DNA from: Pseudomonadota bacterium
Lineage (GTDB): Bacteria > Desulfobacterota > Desulfobacteria > Desulfobacterales > Desulfobacteraceae
Length of the DNA: 64,000 nucleotides
Assembly: GCA_018821535.1 (NCBI GenBank)
Contig: JAHJLV010000055.1
Location: forward strand, 61,626 to 125,625
Direction: 5' to 3'
The notes beneath the pieces are model-generated. The model searched no databases and had not been told where the DNA came from. It worked only from the letters and a program-made list of their open reading frames with translations. Below, piece by piece: positions 43,074 through 53,135 of the stretch; position 1 is the stretch's first letter, and every line of letters starts with the position of its first letter. The translations under genes and the position numbers were made by a program.

Positions 43074-44897
43074 TTACATTTTTTCTTTTAAAAAAGGGAC
43101 ATAGGCCTTGTCCGTTTTAAGGATATGGTTTTTCAGCCAGTCTTTAAGAAAGGTCATTAAATCCAGGGTAACTGTGGTTTTGCCATTTTTCAAATCTTCC
43201 TGAAAAGAGACCACCCGGGCCACCAGATCCTGGTGCATTTTTTTATGGGCATTCAATTCAGGATAGCGGTATTTTTGAAACAATTCTTCTTCAAAACCAA
43301 AATGAAATACGGTGTATTCTGCCAGATTTGCCAGAATATTTTTGACTTCTCCCGCGCCTTTTTGCATTCTCATGGCCTTGTGAAGAGAATTCACCAGGCG
43401 AACCAGTTCTTTATGATGGGTATCAATTTGGGGAATGGATAATTCAAATGTTGAGCTCCAGGGCATCAGGTCGGGAATGTCTTTTTCGGTCAAGGTGGAG
43501 CTGGTTTCTATATGATTTTCATTCAAGGAAATTCTGAAAATAGAGATCATCTCTTTTAGGCTTATGGAAAGTCTGTCCAGATCTTTTGCGCCTTTAGCCA
43601 TACTGCTCACCCGGTCAGACATTTCTGAGGCAATGGAATCCACGCTTGCAATATCTTTTGCAATTTCAGATGCAACCTGGGAGCTCTGGGCAACATTTTC
43701 ATTAACTTCTGATATACCGATAGAGGCCTGTTCAATGTTTGTCGCCACCTCTGTGGCGGAATCAGACTGTTCATTGATGGCTGCGGCAATCTGGTTGACG
43801 ATGTCATCCACCTGGGCAATGACTTTTGAAATATTGCCCACTTCATCAACGGTTTCTCTGGTAGAATTCTGGATGCTTTCTACTGTTTCACGGATGTTCC
43901 GGGTGGCATCAGCGGTCTGGGACGCAAGGTTTTTTATTTCGCTGGCCACAACGGCAAATCCTTTTCCGGACTCTCCGGCTCGTGCGGCTTCAATGGTTGC
44001 ATTCAAAGCCAGCAGGTCGGTTTGTTCTGCGATCTCAGTAATGACCTGGGTGACCTTGCTGATTTTTTTGGCAGCGTCTCCTAAAAGTGCTACTTTTTTT
44101 GTTGCAGTGTCCACCTGGGTCAGCGCATTATTTGAAATTTTCCGGGCGTCTTTGCAGTTCTGCGCAACGCCTGTGATATTGGTCTGCATTTGTCCGGCCG
44201 TACCTGCCACAACAGAGATGTTTGTTGATGCTTCTTCGCTGGCAGCAGCGACGGTATGCATGCTTGTGTTCATTTCTTCTGCAGCGGCCGCAACAGAATT
44301 GGACCTTTGGGACAGATCCGTGGATTCTCTGTCCATTTGCTCGCTCATCATAAAGACTTCAGAGGAGGCTGCTGCAATGGTTTCAGTTTTTCTTCCGATA
44401 TTGGCGATGACATGATCCAGATTGGCCAGAACAGCGTCAAAACAATCGGCCAGAGTTCCAATTTGATCCTGCCGAGTGGAATTGATTCTCAGGGTAAGGT
44501 CTCTTTCTTCTCCCTTAATCGTATTTTCAAGATTCAGGGTAAGCGCTTTTAAGGGTTTTAAGAAAATAAGTTGAAAAACAGCACCCATGCACAGCATGAT
44601 CGCAATCAGACAGGACCCGGTGATCAATATGAATTTGATATATGTTTTATCGGAAAGGGTTTGAGCAGCGGATTGCAGCAGCGCCTTTGCCTCTGATATC
44701 TGCTTATGGTCGTTGGGGGAAAGCTTGCCGGTTTCTATCCGGGAAAGGGTATTTGAAATCTGGTCTGCGATCTGCCCTGCCTGGTAAGACTGGGTGCGGC
44801 TAAATGAAAAAAACAAAGCCGTAAACACGACACAGAGAATGATGAAAAGGCTTGCTGCAAGTTTGACATCCAGGCTTTTTTGAAATAGTGATATCAT
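43074..44897 (-). CDS. Chemoreceptor with C-terminal hemerythrin domain (DcrH-like)
   Basis: 607 residues. An N-terminal span (LAASLFIILCVVFTALFFSF), short periplasmic part, second span, HAMP and signalling hairpin (LLALNATIEAARAGESGKGF) precede a bacteriohemerythrin domain of about 130 residues. The diiron ligands are visible: IDTHHKELVRLVN, YTVFHFGFEEELF, HKKMHQDLV, and NHILKTDKAY. Desulfovibrio DcrH has the same architecture and binds oxygen. Here it probably reports oxygen or redox state to the chemotaxis system. ATG 44897 follows GGGAGAG. Confidence 0.93.
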   Translation of the reverse strand: MISLFQKSLDVKLAASLFIILCVVFTALFFSFSRTQSYQAGQIADQISNTLSRIETGKLSPNDHKQISEAKALLQSAAQTLSDKTYIKFILITGSCLIAIMLCMGAVFQLIFLKPLKALTLNLENTIKGEERDLTLRINSTRQDQIGTLADCFDAVLANLDHVIANIGRKTETIAAASSEVFMMSEQMDRESTDLSQRSNSVAAAAEEMNTSMHTVAAASEEASTNISVVAGTAGQMQTNITGVAQNCKDARKISNNALTQVDTATKKVALLGDAAKKISKVTQVITEIAEQTDLLALNATIEAARAGESGKGFAVVASEIKNLASQTADATRNIRETVESIQNSTRETVDEVGNISKVIAQVDDIVNQIAAAINEQSDSATEVATNIEQASIGISEVNENVAQSSQVASEIAKDIASVDSIASEMSDRVSSMAKGAKDLDRLSISLKEMISIFRISLNENHIETSSTLTEKDIPDLMPWSSTFELSIPQIDTHHKELVRLVNSLHKAMRMQKGAGEVKNILANLAEYTVFHFGFEEELFQKYRYPELNAHKKMHQDLVARVVSFQEDLKNGKTTVTLDLMTFLKDWLKNHILKTDKAYVPFLKEKM

Positions 44898-44989
44898 TGT
44901 GTGAGCTCTCCCGTAAAACTTCAATTTAAAAAGAAATCTTGTATAATTTATACAGCAGAGCTTATCGTAAAATTAATTTTAAGGCAATT

Positions 44990-47185
44990 TTATTTAACAT
45001 AAAATGGAATCGGCTTTGTTTCAAACACCGGAGTGTTTCCATCCAGAACCATTGCAGTTAAAAGATGATCGCCTTTTTCCAGATTCCAGCAAAGTTTTCC
45101 GCCCAGAGTTGTTCTGGCAGGAGAGTTGTCAATCATCCAGCAAACCCTTTGTTTTTCAGTGATCCCTTCGATGTAGAATTCAAAGGCCTGTTTGTCCTCG
45201 GGAATTCTGGGATCCATGGCAAGGCGAAGACCATATGCCGGCTGTTTCAATTGAATGATGTTTTTCGGGATTGTTTTTTCAGAGGATAAATCCTGTGCCC
45301 GGGTTCGGGCAATAAACCATTCGTCTCTTTTGTAACATGCATCATCCTGTGTTTTAAAGGTGGGATCGCAAATGGTTTTTTGAACCAGCCGGGGGCTTAG
45401 ATACAAGGGCCGGGTATCTTCAAACTGATTTAATCTGGAGAAAATACTCCGCAGTACCAGTGCCGGACCAATGGACCCTGTGACACCATCCATTGGAAGC
45501 CCGTTTAAATTTCCCATCCAGATGCCAACCGTATATTTATAATTATAGCCAATGGCCCAGGCATCGTTATAGTCACTGGATGTGCCGGTTTTTACCGCGG
45601 TCTGAACCGGAAAATTCAGGATGCTGTCAGTTCCGAATTCCAGAAATCTTGCATCTGCATCGGAAAGGATATTTCCCATGATCGAGGTGGTTTCCTGTGA
45701 AAAAATCTGGGAGGAAGGATGGTTTACAGGATGTTCGGCCTGTCCGGTCAAGGGGATAAAATTGCCATGGCGGGCCAGAACCGTATAGGCCTGGACAATT
45801 TCGAACAGGGATACTTCACCGTTTCCCAGTGCCAGGCCGGGGCCATAGAAATCCGGATGTTTGACAAGGCTTTTGAAGCCCATTCCAAAGAGCTGTGAAA
45901 GATAATTTTCAACCCCGATAAACTGTATGGTGCGTATGGCTGGAATATTCAGTGAATTTCCCAGGGCATGGCGCAGGGAAACCGGCCCGTAAAAAGAGCC
46001 GCTGTAATTATGATACGGGTGGAGGCCGGTTCCAACCGGTTCTGTCAAAGGGGTGTCGTCAATCAGTGTTGCGCCGGTCCATCCTTTTTCTATCGCTGCT
46101 GCATATAGAAACGGTTTCATGGAAGATCCGGGCTGACGAAGGGACAAAACAGCATCAAAAGATCTGTCCGGGGTGTCTTTTTCATCCTGTCCGGCAACGG
46201 CCCAGGCCAGGATTTCATTGGTGGTGTGATCCACCACCAGGGCGGCACCGTTATTCACCTGTCGTTTTTTTAATGCGCATATGCGGTTATCCAGTATATT
46301 CTGTGTCAGGTTCTGGATGTCGCTATCCAGGGTTGTTTTGATCTGCTGGTTTTTATGCGCCTGTGGTTGAGGATTCTGATCCTGCATAAACTGAACAAAA
46401 TGTGCTGCATGGACGGGCAGTTTGGGTTCAAAAAGCATTAAAGGCGCTTTAAGAATGTTTGATACCTGTTCTGCTGAAAGCATATTTTTTTTGGCAAGCG
46501 CAGTTGCCAGATGGTTCAAGGATGGATAAATTCTGTCCGGGTGTTTATACAGATCCATGCGCGAAGGCGCTCTTACCAGAATGGCCAGAGCCAGCATTTC
46601 TGTTATGCTCAACGTGTCTATGTCCCGGTCAAAATAATATCGTGCCGCCTGTGAAATTCCCCTTTTATTTGCAGCATACGGCACCTGGTTTAAATAAAAC
46701 TCCAGAATTTCAGATTTGGAGATCTTTTTTTCCAGCCGTGCAGATTCAATTCCTTCCAGCCATTTGGACCAGAGGGTTCGCGGCCTGGGATGAATCATCC
46801 GGATCACCTGTTCAGAAATGGTGCTGGCCCCCCGGACAGCGCGCAATGAACTTATGTTTTGCCACAAGGCCTGAATGCGGGCCCTCCAGTCAACGCCATG
46901 GTGGTCAAAAAACCGTTTGTCTTCGGAAAAAATAAAAATGGCCTGGACCTGTTCAGGGATCTCATGAAGCGGAATATATTCATGAATATTCCATGTGTTC
47001 TGATAGGTGACAGTTAATGGTGTATTGTTCCGGTCAAGGATCTGAAATTTTTGAGCATCACCAAGCATGCTGTTCAGACTGTCGGGAACCGGCAGCAGAT
47101 CTTTATGGGTCTGCCATGAAAAAAATGCTGCCCCGGTTAAACAGAAAACAAAAAACAGTATGCGCCTGCCAGATGAGTTGAGCAT
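44990..47185 (-). CDS. pbpC: Penicillin-binding protein 1C
   Basis: 731 residues. After a signal anchor (RRILFFVFCLTGAAFFSW), the glycosyltransferase domain has EDKRFFDHHGVDW and RGASTISEQVIRM. The transpeptidase domain has SSMK (catalytic serine in RQPGSSMKPFLY), GNSLNIPAIR and KTGTSSDYNDAW. A C-terminal BiPBP_C-like domain follows. It makes or repairs peptidoglycan. Its ATG shares one base with the end of the alpha-2-macroglobulin gene, an association known as yfhM-pbpC in E. coli. Confidence 0.96.
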   Translation of the reverse strand: MLNSSGRRILFFVFCLTGAAFFSWQTHKDLLPVPDSLNSMLGDAQKFQILDRNNTPLTVTYQNTWNIHEYIPLHEIPEQVQAIFIFSEDKRFFDHHGVDWRARIQALWQNISSLRAVRGASTISEQVIRMIHPRPRTLWSKWLEGIESARLEKKISKSEILEFYLNQVPYAANKRGISQAARYYFDRDIDTLSITEMLALAILVRAPSRMDLYKHPDRIYPSLNHLATALAKKNMLSAEQVSNILKAPLMLFEPKLPVHAAHFVQFMQDQNPQPQAHKNQQIKTTLDSDIQNLTQNILDNRICALKKRQVNNGAALVVDHTTNEILAWAVAGQDEKDTPDRSFDAVLSLRQPGSSMKPFLYAAAIEKGWTGATLIDDTPLTEPVGTGLHPYHNYSGSFYGPVSLRHALGNSLNIPAIRTIQFIGVENYLSQLFGMGFKSLVKHPDFYGPGLALGNGEVSLFEIVQAYTVLARHGNFIPLTGQAEHPVNHPSSQIFSQETTSIMGNILSDADARFLEFGTDSILNFPVQTAVKTGTSSDYNDAWAIGYNYKYTVGIWMGNLNGLPMDGVTGSIGPALVLRSIFSRLNQFEDTRPLYLSPRLVQKTICDPTFKTQDDACYKRDEWFIARTRAQDLSSEKTIPKNIIQLKQPAYGLRLAMDPRIPEDKQAFEFYIEGITEKQRVCWMIDNSPARTTLGGKLCWNLEKGDHLLTAMVLDGNTPVFETKPIPFYVK

Positions 47186-50100
47186 CAGTTCTCGTCTGAA
47201 ATATGCAGCTGTGCCGGAAGACCTTTGCCAAAGACATCCGGTTCATACATTTCCTGGGCATGAACCGGCATTTCCAAAAATCTGCCCGAGGCGATGGCCT
47301 GGGCAGTATAGGACAGGTGATAATTGCCCGGACCCAGGTAATCTGAATAAAACCGGACCGCATCATGCCCCAGTTCCTGATGATAGAAACTCCACCTGGA
47401 GATTCCATAGGACAGCCAGTCTGAAAATTTAAACCACCAGGATGTTTTTGCGGGGTTAAAATCCGCTTTTTGTGCATCCAGAACAGAGGCGGTTGCAAGC
47501 TGTGCGTTCACCGGTTCAAGACCGCCGGGCACAGGATCATCCACAACAACAAAATGTCGGGCAGCCGGCAGGGACAAAAATATATCCACCCGGACCAGCT
47601 CACCGCGTTTTATCTGCATGGGATCTGTCAGCAGAATCCAGTTGCCGTCGCGTTCCACACTGTATTCTTTGCGAATATCAATACCGGCATTGATTCTGTT
47701 TGCACGGGCGTCCATGGGAGCAAAGCTCAGCCGGGTTTCATAGTAGAGTCGTCCGTCTCCTTTTTTTTGAATGGAAACCTGTGCGTTTTTGCCTGGATCT
47801 GCTGCCGTGACGGGCCGGATAAAATGGACAGGATCATTTTTAAGATCTTTAAACTTTGCCTGGCCCATCAGGCGGTTATCCATAAATGTTTTGACGGTCA
47901 TATCCGGTTTCAGGGTTTCATAAATCCTGCTGTAGTCTACCAGGGCATTCAGGCAGAATATATTTTCCTGGGTGTTGTCCCAATGGGGGCGGCTCTGCCT
48001 TGCCTGGGACATGGCCCGAACTATTTTAAACGGGATATCTCCCACTATATCTTTGCCATAGTCTGTTTCTCCCAGCCGGGTGAAGGCGCTTAATATTGCG
48101 GCATTGGCACGTAAGGGCGTGGCCAGTATCCGCTTGTAATCCGTATCCGAAGTTTCATTGAATAAGAATTTTCCGCCGGTCTGGCTTGAGTGGGCAAGGA
48201 TCTGTCGGGTGACATCCTTGACAATGGATTGCGCCCCGTTGAGTTTCAGGGCCGCCTGCAGATAATGGGCCTTTCCGAACAAACTCATATAGGGCACATG
48301 GGTCTGATATCTTTCAAGGTCGCTCAAATTAATCAGCCCCTGCTCTGCCAGGGCTGCCAGGGCAACAGCGCGGACAGTGGAAGACATTCCTCTGGAATAA
48401 AAGGTTGGCAGAACATCTTTTTTCAGAAGAGCTGATAAATACTCGTGCAGTTTTGTTTCTACTGGTTCAGGAATCTGATATCCGCTGTTTTTAAGCCAGC
48501 TGAAGGCCAGGGCGGTATAGGCTGAAAGATAGGGGTCGCTGTAGGTGTTTGAAGGCGTAAAATAGGTCATTCCGCCATTGGGTGCCTGAAAATCGGAAGC
48601 CGCGTCAAGGATTTTCCGGGGAAGATCTTTTGCGTCCTCCCAGACAAAAGACTCTGGAAGATAGGTTTCAAGATTCAGATAATGGGAAGCCATGACGCTC
48701 TGGGTCAGTTTCTGCTCCCAGCATGAATAGGGATAATCCCGCAGATACGCAAAGGCGCCTTGAACATTCCCGATGACAGAGGGACTCAGGACAATACTGA
48801 GGTCGCCTGTATCCGTGTATATGTTTTCAGGAAACTGTATGGATTCTGAAACCAGATCCTGAGTGGTTGTTCCATAGGTGGCTTCTGTTTCAAGGGATCT
48901 TTGTTCTTTGACCGGCAGAATGTATTCAACCCCGTCCCCGTCAAGTGCATCCCGGGCCGTGGCCTTGAATATCAGGCGGCCTGAATTGTTGGTTTCCACC
49001 GGCATCCACACCGTGGTGCGTTTATATGGATCAAGAATGATCATCCGGGTGTGCTGGAGAGGGGTTTTCAGCGTATCAACCGGACCTGAGGCATTCAAGG
49101 ATACGGTCAGGGTTCTGGGAGAATCTGTACGGTTCATGATGTTGAAGCCCGCATTGAACATATCTCCCCGGGTGACCTGGTTTGGCATGACCGGTCTGAT
49201 TTCCGTGGGTCTGTTGACTTTAAAATTCTGGTCGCCCAATCCCATTTTGTCAGTGGGGGTGACGGCCATGGCAAAGATGCGCCATCCTGTCAGATTGTCC
49301 GGCACATCAAACTGAAAACCGGCATTGCCGTTTGCGTCTGTTTTGATGGACGGGTTCCAGTAGCTGACAAATTTAAACACCGAGCGCATACTGATGTTTG
49401 AACCGCCGCCACCGCCGGGGCTTGCCCCTTTGAGCGAAAGTCTCTGAAGTCCCACCAGCCGCGTTAAAAGATTATAGTTGTATAGATCAAGGCCATCAAG
49501 CGTGTAGAACCCCTTGTAAGGATCATAGGCATTGCGGCCGTCTTTGAGCAGATCGAATACCGCCTCATCAATCACTGCCACGGCAAGTTCCATGGGCTCG
49601 GGCGTGTCCTGGGGGGTGCTGGCCTGTGCCTGGATGGAAACCGTTACGGTTTCTCCGGGTTTATAAACGGTTTTATCCGGTTTAACCTTCACCTGGATTT
49701 CCTTATAGGGATCTTTGACCGGCACACTGACATATCCCATGCGGAATACAGGTTTTCCAAGATCCACATCGCCCTCATCGGGTATATCTGAAACCCGGGG
49801 GGAGGCTACCACAACAGACAGGTAAAATCCTGGCAGAAAATCGGGTTCAACTTCAAACTCAATGACCGGCGTGCTGGTTTCAAGAATTTGTGTCCAGTGT
49901 TTAATGACACCGTACCGTTCAATGCTGATCAGGGCCGTGGCTCCCGGAAAGGGGTTCTTGACCAGATATCGGGCCGTGTCCCCGATTTTATAGGTATCCT
50001 GTTCCGGGATAATTTCCAGACGGTTGTCGTCCGGCTGCTGCCAGATGACCCGTCCTTTTCCGGCAACCCACATCCAGGTCCGGGTTGAATGGGATCGGCC

Positions 50101-52944
50101 CTGAGTATCTTTTATGGTGGCGGTCACGCGATAAGAGCCCGGGGTTTCGGGTGTGAATTCACAGATCACAGGCGTGTCTGTGGATGGGTTGCGTTGTTCA
50201 TGCACCTTGATCCACTCATCAATATATTGCGTCAGGTAGGCATTGCCCGCGCCTTTGACCCGGGCCGCCCTGGTGACAAGGTGTTCGACCGCAAAATCAA
50301 TATCTGTTCCTTTTACTGGATTTTTGTGTTCATCAACCACCAGGCTTTTGATCTGTGCGATTTGATCCTCATTATAAATCCACTGACTGTGTTTTAATCC
50401 GACAAAGCGGTCACGGCCCATGTAATCGGCAGAGGATGAGGCCGCAATATATTTTCCTCTGTCATCCCGCACAGCACTTTCTACACTTAACTGCCCGTAT
50501 AATATGTCTTTGTCCGGTATGATAAATTGCTGGAGATGCTTGCCTTCATTATCTAAAACAGATTCTCCCTGATAAATGGTATGAACACCGCTTCCTTTAC
50601 TGTTATCGGTATCAAAGCTGAACCCTTTGGCAACAGGGTGATCAGATGAGAAATACCGGCTGCTCAGCCGTGCGGTAATCCGCATTCCGGCTTCGGCGTA
50701 GGGTCCGCCTGCGTGGAGCCTTGCAAATGTGGAGATGTGAACTTCTTCGTTTTGATGGAAAAGGTCGCCATTGAGCTGATTTTCCACACGAAACGGCGAG
50801 GGGGTAAAATCTGTGACCAGCACCTGAATGGGGAACCAGGTGAATTGTGTGTAGTCGGAGCTCAGCTTGAAAGAATACCAACCGGAAGCGCCATTTTTTG
50901 GCACGGTGAATTCTGCGTCAAATGCACCAAATTCAGACAGGGTCAGGTCTTTAACAGTATGAATAGTTTTGCCCATGGGATCGATGATTTCAAGGGCATA
51001 CCCTTTCAGGGGAGGGGCGGTAAATGCAGTGTTGTTCTGGTCACGGACATACAGTTTATACTGGATGGTGTCGCCTGCGCGGTATACGCCCTGTGCCGTG
51101 GTTCCCCAGGCATTGATATGACCGTGTCTGGGTTTCATGTAAGAAGCGACTGAGTTCTGTGCCACCTGCCAGGTGTCAATCTGGAATTGATACACAAGAG
51201 GAATCAGGGCCAGATCATCCTCTTTTTGCACCTTGACAAACAAATGGTCAGAATTGTCATTATATGCACTGTTGAGTGCTGAAAGTTCCGGGTCCAGCAA
51301 AGCCGTTCCGGGTAATATGGCAATGCCGTGTTTTCCGGTTGTCGCCTGAACTTGATTTGTCCCGGAAAGTCTGGAAAGGGCGTCTTTGTATATGGAAATT
51401 TTTGCATTGGGAACCGGCTTGCCGGTTGAAAGGTCGGTTACCCATACCAGTGTATTAAAATGCCCGATTTTTACATGGACATTAAATGGTGTGATCTGGG
51501 CAAAAAAAGTGTGTTCCCAGTCGCTTTTTTTAACAGGCGGTTGAGTGGAGATGTGTCCGTAAACAGCGCCTGTTTTTCCTTTTAAAATATTGCGGATACC
51601 CATGGGAACGGGAAACGCAATATCTTCCATTGCTGGCGGTGTTATAACGGTTTTTTGATTTTCAGTGCGCATGGTTGCAGTCAGACTCGTGGTTTTCAGC
51701 ATGATTTTATCAATATTGGTAATAACCAGAGGCATTTTTGTATCCACTGCTTTTTCCAGAACAGCGGTTTTATGGGTAAGATGAAAATCCGGTTTTCTAT
51801 GGTCGGTATAAAAAAAGGTATCAATGATTTGCGAAAGTTTTCGGCCGAACTCATCTTTTAAGCTCGGGGATGTTGATATGACATGATATTTTTTCCATGC
51901 CTGCAGGACTTCGGGCAGGCTGATTTCATAGTCATCTCCTTTTTTGTGGGGACGGTTAAGCTGGGTATATCCTCTTGTATTTGCCCAGGGGTCATAATCT
52001 GTCCGGCCACCTGCAAGATCCGGTGAAAATTTGACAGTGTTTTTTAATTCTTCGACAAGGACAGGGGCACTGAAAACAAGAGATATCCGGTTTAACGGAT
52101 CAAAGCGGTTATCAGGGGAAGCGTTTTCTCTGGAACGGATGGTGAGCGTCTTTCCATCATTTGTCCAGCCGCGAACCCCGATGAATTTAAATTCCGGGAA
52201 GGTATTGAAAGTTACCAGGGTGCGCTGTGTGACACCGGGTTCTTTTCCCGAAGCGCAGATCAGACCAGGTTCGATTTCCAGTTTAACATCTGCATCCAGG
52301 GGGAGTTCTTTTTTGGGAGACACAAGCCACAGGGTCCGGGCATTTTTTCCCACAGGGGGATTTTGGTCATCCGGATCAGGTTCCACATTTACCGCATACC
52401 GTTCTTTCCCCTGAATCATATATATATGACGGGAAACAGAATCTTTAAAGACCACCTGATTAAAACTGACAGTAATCATCGGCATACCGGGTGATTTCCA
52501 GGTTTTGAACCAGGTATATTGGACGTCGGGACGCTGGGTAACAAACTGATGTGTATACGTTTTATCAAGTGTTTCTCCCTTCTGGGTGACAATGCCCGGA
52601 TGGATGGTCACCTGGTATTTTGTTGCAGCCACCATGATATCTTTTTGGGCCAGCTGACAGGCCAGAGCACTGGTGTTCAGCCATCGCCACTGGCAATTGC
52701 AGGAAGGAGAGATCTCGACAGGAATGTGTTCAAGATTTTGCCCCATCTGGCCGACAGGGATAACCGGCTGATTGAATTGAATAACGATTTGTCTGGATGG
52801 CGGCACATCAATTCCAGAAGGTGTAATTCTTGTTATCTCCAAGGGGCTTGATGAATTGAATTCAGCAGAATCAAACGCGGCAAAAACAGGAACGGTTAGA
52901 AAAAAAATGGCGCAAACAAATAAAAACATCAGTTTTTGGTGCAT
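47185..52944 (-). CDS. Bacterial alpha-2-macroglobulin family protein
   Basis: 1919 residues, longer than E. coli YfhM. A signal peptide (LMFLFVCAIFFLTVPVFAA) starts the chain, followed by multiple MG-type beta domains, a region like the bait segment, and thioester motif CWEQ with C1408 and Q1411. These keep the cysteine and glutamine needed to trap proteases. Unlike YfhM there is no lipobox cysteine, so it may be periplasmic rather than lipid-anchored. It is coupled to pbpC, which supports a partnership that protects the envelope when peptidoglycan is breached. Confidence 0.95.
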   Translation of the reverse strand: MHQKLMFLFVCAIFFLTVPVFAAFDSAEFNSSSPLEITRITPSGIDVPPSRQIVIQFNQPVIPVGQMGQNLEHIPVEISPSCNCQWRWLNTSALACQLAQKDIMVAATKYQVTIHPGIVTQKGETLDKTYTHQFVTQRPDVQYTWFKTWKSPGMPMITVSFNQVVFKDSVSRHIYMIQGKERYAVNVEPDPDDQNPPVGKNARTLWLVSPKKELPLDADVKLEIEPGLICASGKEPGVTQRTLVTFNTFPEFKFIGVRGWTNDGKTLTIRSRENASPDNRFDPLNRISLVFSAPVLVEELKNTVKFSPDLAGGRTDYDPWANTRGYTQLNRPHKKGDDYEISLPEVLQAWKKYHVISTSPSLKDEFGRKLSQIIDTFFYTDHRKPDFHLTHKTAVLEKAVDTKMPLVITNIDKIMLKTTSLTATMRTENQKTVITPPAMEDIAFPVPMGIRNILKGKTGAVYGHISTQPPVKKSDWEHTFFAQITPFNVHVKIGHFNTLVWVTDLSTGKPVPNAKISIYKDALSRLSGTNQVQATTGKHGIAILPGTALLDPELSALNSAYNDNSDHLFVKVQKEDDLALIPLVYQFQIDTWQVAQNSVASYMKPRHGHINAWGTTAQGVYRAGDTIQYKLYVRDQNNTAFTAPPLKGYALEIIDPMGKTIHTVKDLTLSEFGAFDAEFTVPKNGASGWYSFKLSSDYTQFTWFPIQVLVTDFTPSPFRVENQLNGDLFHQNEEVHISTFARLHAGGPYAEAGMRITARLSSRYFSSDHPVAKGFSFDTDNSKGSGVHTIYQGESVLDNEGKHLQQFIIPDKDILYGQLSVESAVRDDRGKYIAASSSADYMGRDRFVGLKHSQWIYNEDQIAQIKSLVVDEHKNPVKGTDIDFAVEHLVTRAARVKGAGNAYLTQYIDEWIKVHEQRNPSTDTPVICEFTPETPGSYRVTATIKDTQGRSHSTRTWMWVAGKGRVIWQQPDDNRLEIIPEQDTYKIGDTARYLVKNPFPGATALISIERYGVIKHWTQILETSTPVIEFEVEPDFLPGFYLSVVVASPRVSDIPDEGDVDLGKPVFRMGYVSVPVKDPYKEIQVKVKPDKTVYKPGETVTVSIQAQASTPQDTPEPMELAVAVIDEAVFDLLKDGRNAYDPYKGFYTLDGLDLYNYNLLTRLVGLQRLSLKGASPGGGGGSNISMRSVFKFVSYWNPSIKTDANGNAGFQFDVPDNLTGWRIFAMAVTPTDKMGLGDQNFKVNRPTEIRPVMPNQVTRGDMFNAGFNIMNRTDSPRTLTVSLNASGPVDTLKTPLQHTRMIILDPYKRTTVWMPVETNNSGRLIFKATARDALDGDGVEYILPVKEQRSLETEATYGTTTQDLVSESIQFPENIYTDTGDLSIVLSPSVIGNVQGAFAYLRDYPYSCWEQKLTQSVMASHYLNLETYLPESFVWEDAKDLPRKILDAASDFQAPNGGMTYFTPSNTYSDPYLSAYTALAFSWLKNSGYQIPEPVETKLHEYLSALLKKDVLPTFYSRGMSSTVRAVALAALAEQGLINLSDLERYQTHVPYMSLFGKAHYLQAALKLNGAQSIVKDVTRQILAHSSQTGGKFLFNETSDTDYKRILATPLRANAAILSAFTRLGETDYGKDIVGDIPFKIVRAMSQARQSRPHWDNTQENIFCLNALVDYSRIYETLKPDMTVKTFMDNRLMGQAKFKDLKNDPVHFIRPVTAADPGKNAQVSIQKKGDGRLYYETRLSFAPMDARANRINAGIDIRKEYSVERDGNWILLTDPMQIKRGELVRVDIFLSLPAARHFVVVDDPVPGGLEPVNAQLATASVLDAQKADFNPAKTSWWFKFSDWLSYGISRWSFYHQELGHDAVRFYSDYLGPGNYHLSYTAQAIASGRFLEMPVHAQEMYEPDVFGKGLPAQLHISDEN

Positions 52945-53071
52945 GATATCTCCTGTAAATAGCCGTTTAACAAAAAAGACGATTTGCCGTGCCGGAACCT
53001 TTAATTATATTGCATTTTCCGGTTGATATAGTAGGATCGGTCTTGATTTTTAAATATATATGGGAGTGGAC

Positions 53072-53122
53072 ATGATCTCAAGACTTTTCAACAAAAAACG
53101 CATAGAGAAGAAAGTTGATTAA
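53072..53122 (+). CDS. Possible 16-codon leader ORF before degenerate kinase
   Basis: ATG 53072 follows GGGAG and encodes MISRLFNKKRIEKKVD, a highly basic peptide ending at TAA 53120-53122. It overlaps the 5' edge of the following kinase ORF in another frame. It may be a leader peptide, a frameshifted piece of the kinase N terminus, or chance. Supported only by its ribosome site. Confidence 0.25.
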   Translation: MISRLFNKKRIEKKVD

Positions 53123-53135
53123 GAGACTGGGGTAT

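Noticed and set aside
43564..44415. Long + strand ORF of 283 codons opposite the hemerythrin chemoreceptor
   Set aside because: It lies wholly antisense to the conserved signalling hairpin, has no ribosome site or recognisable domain, and is explained by codon mirroring of the real gene.
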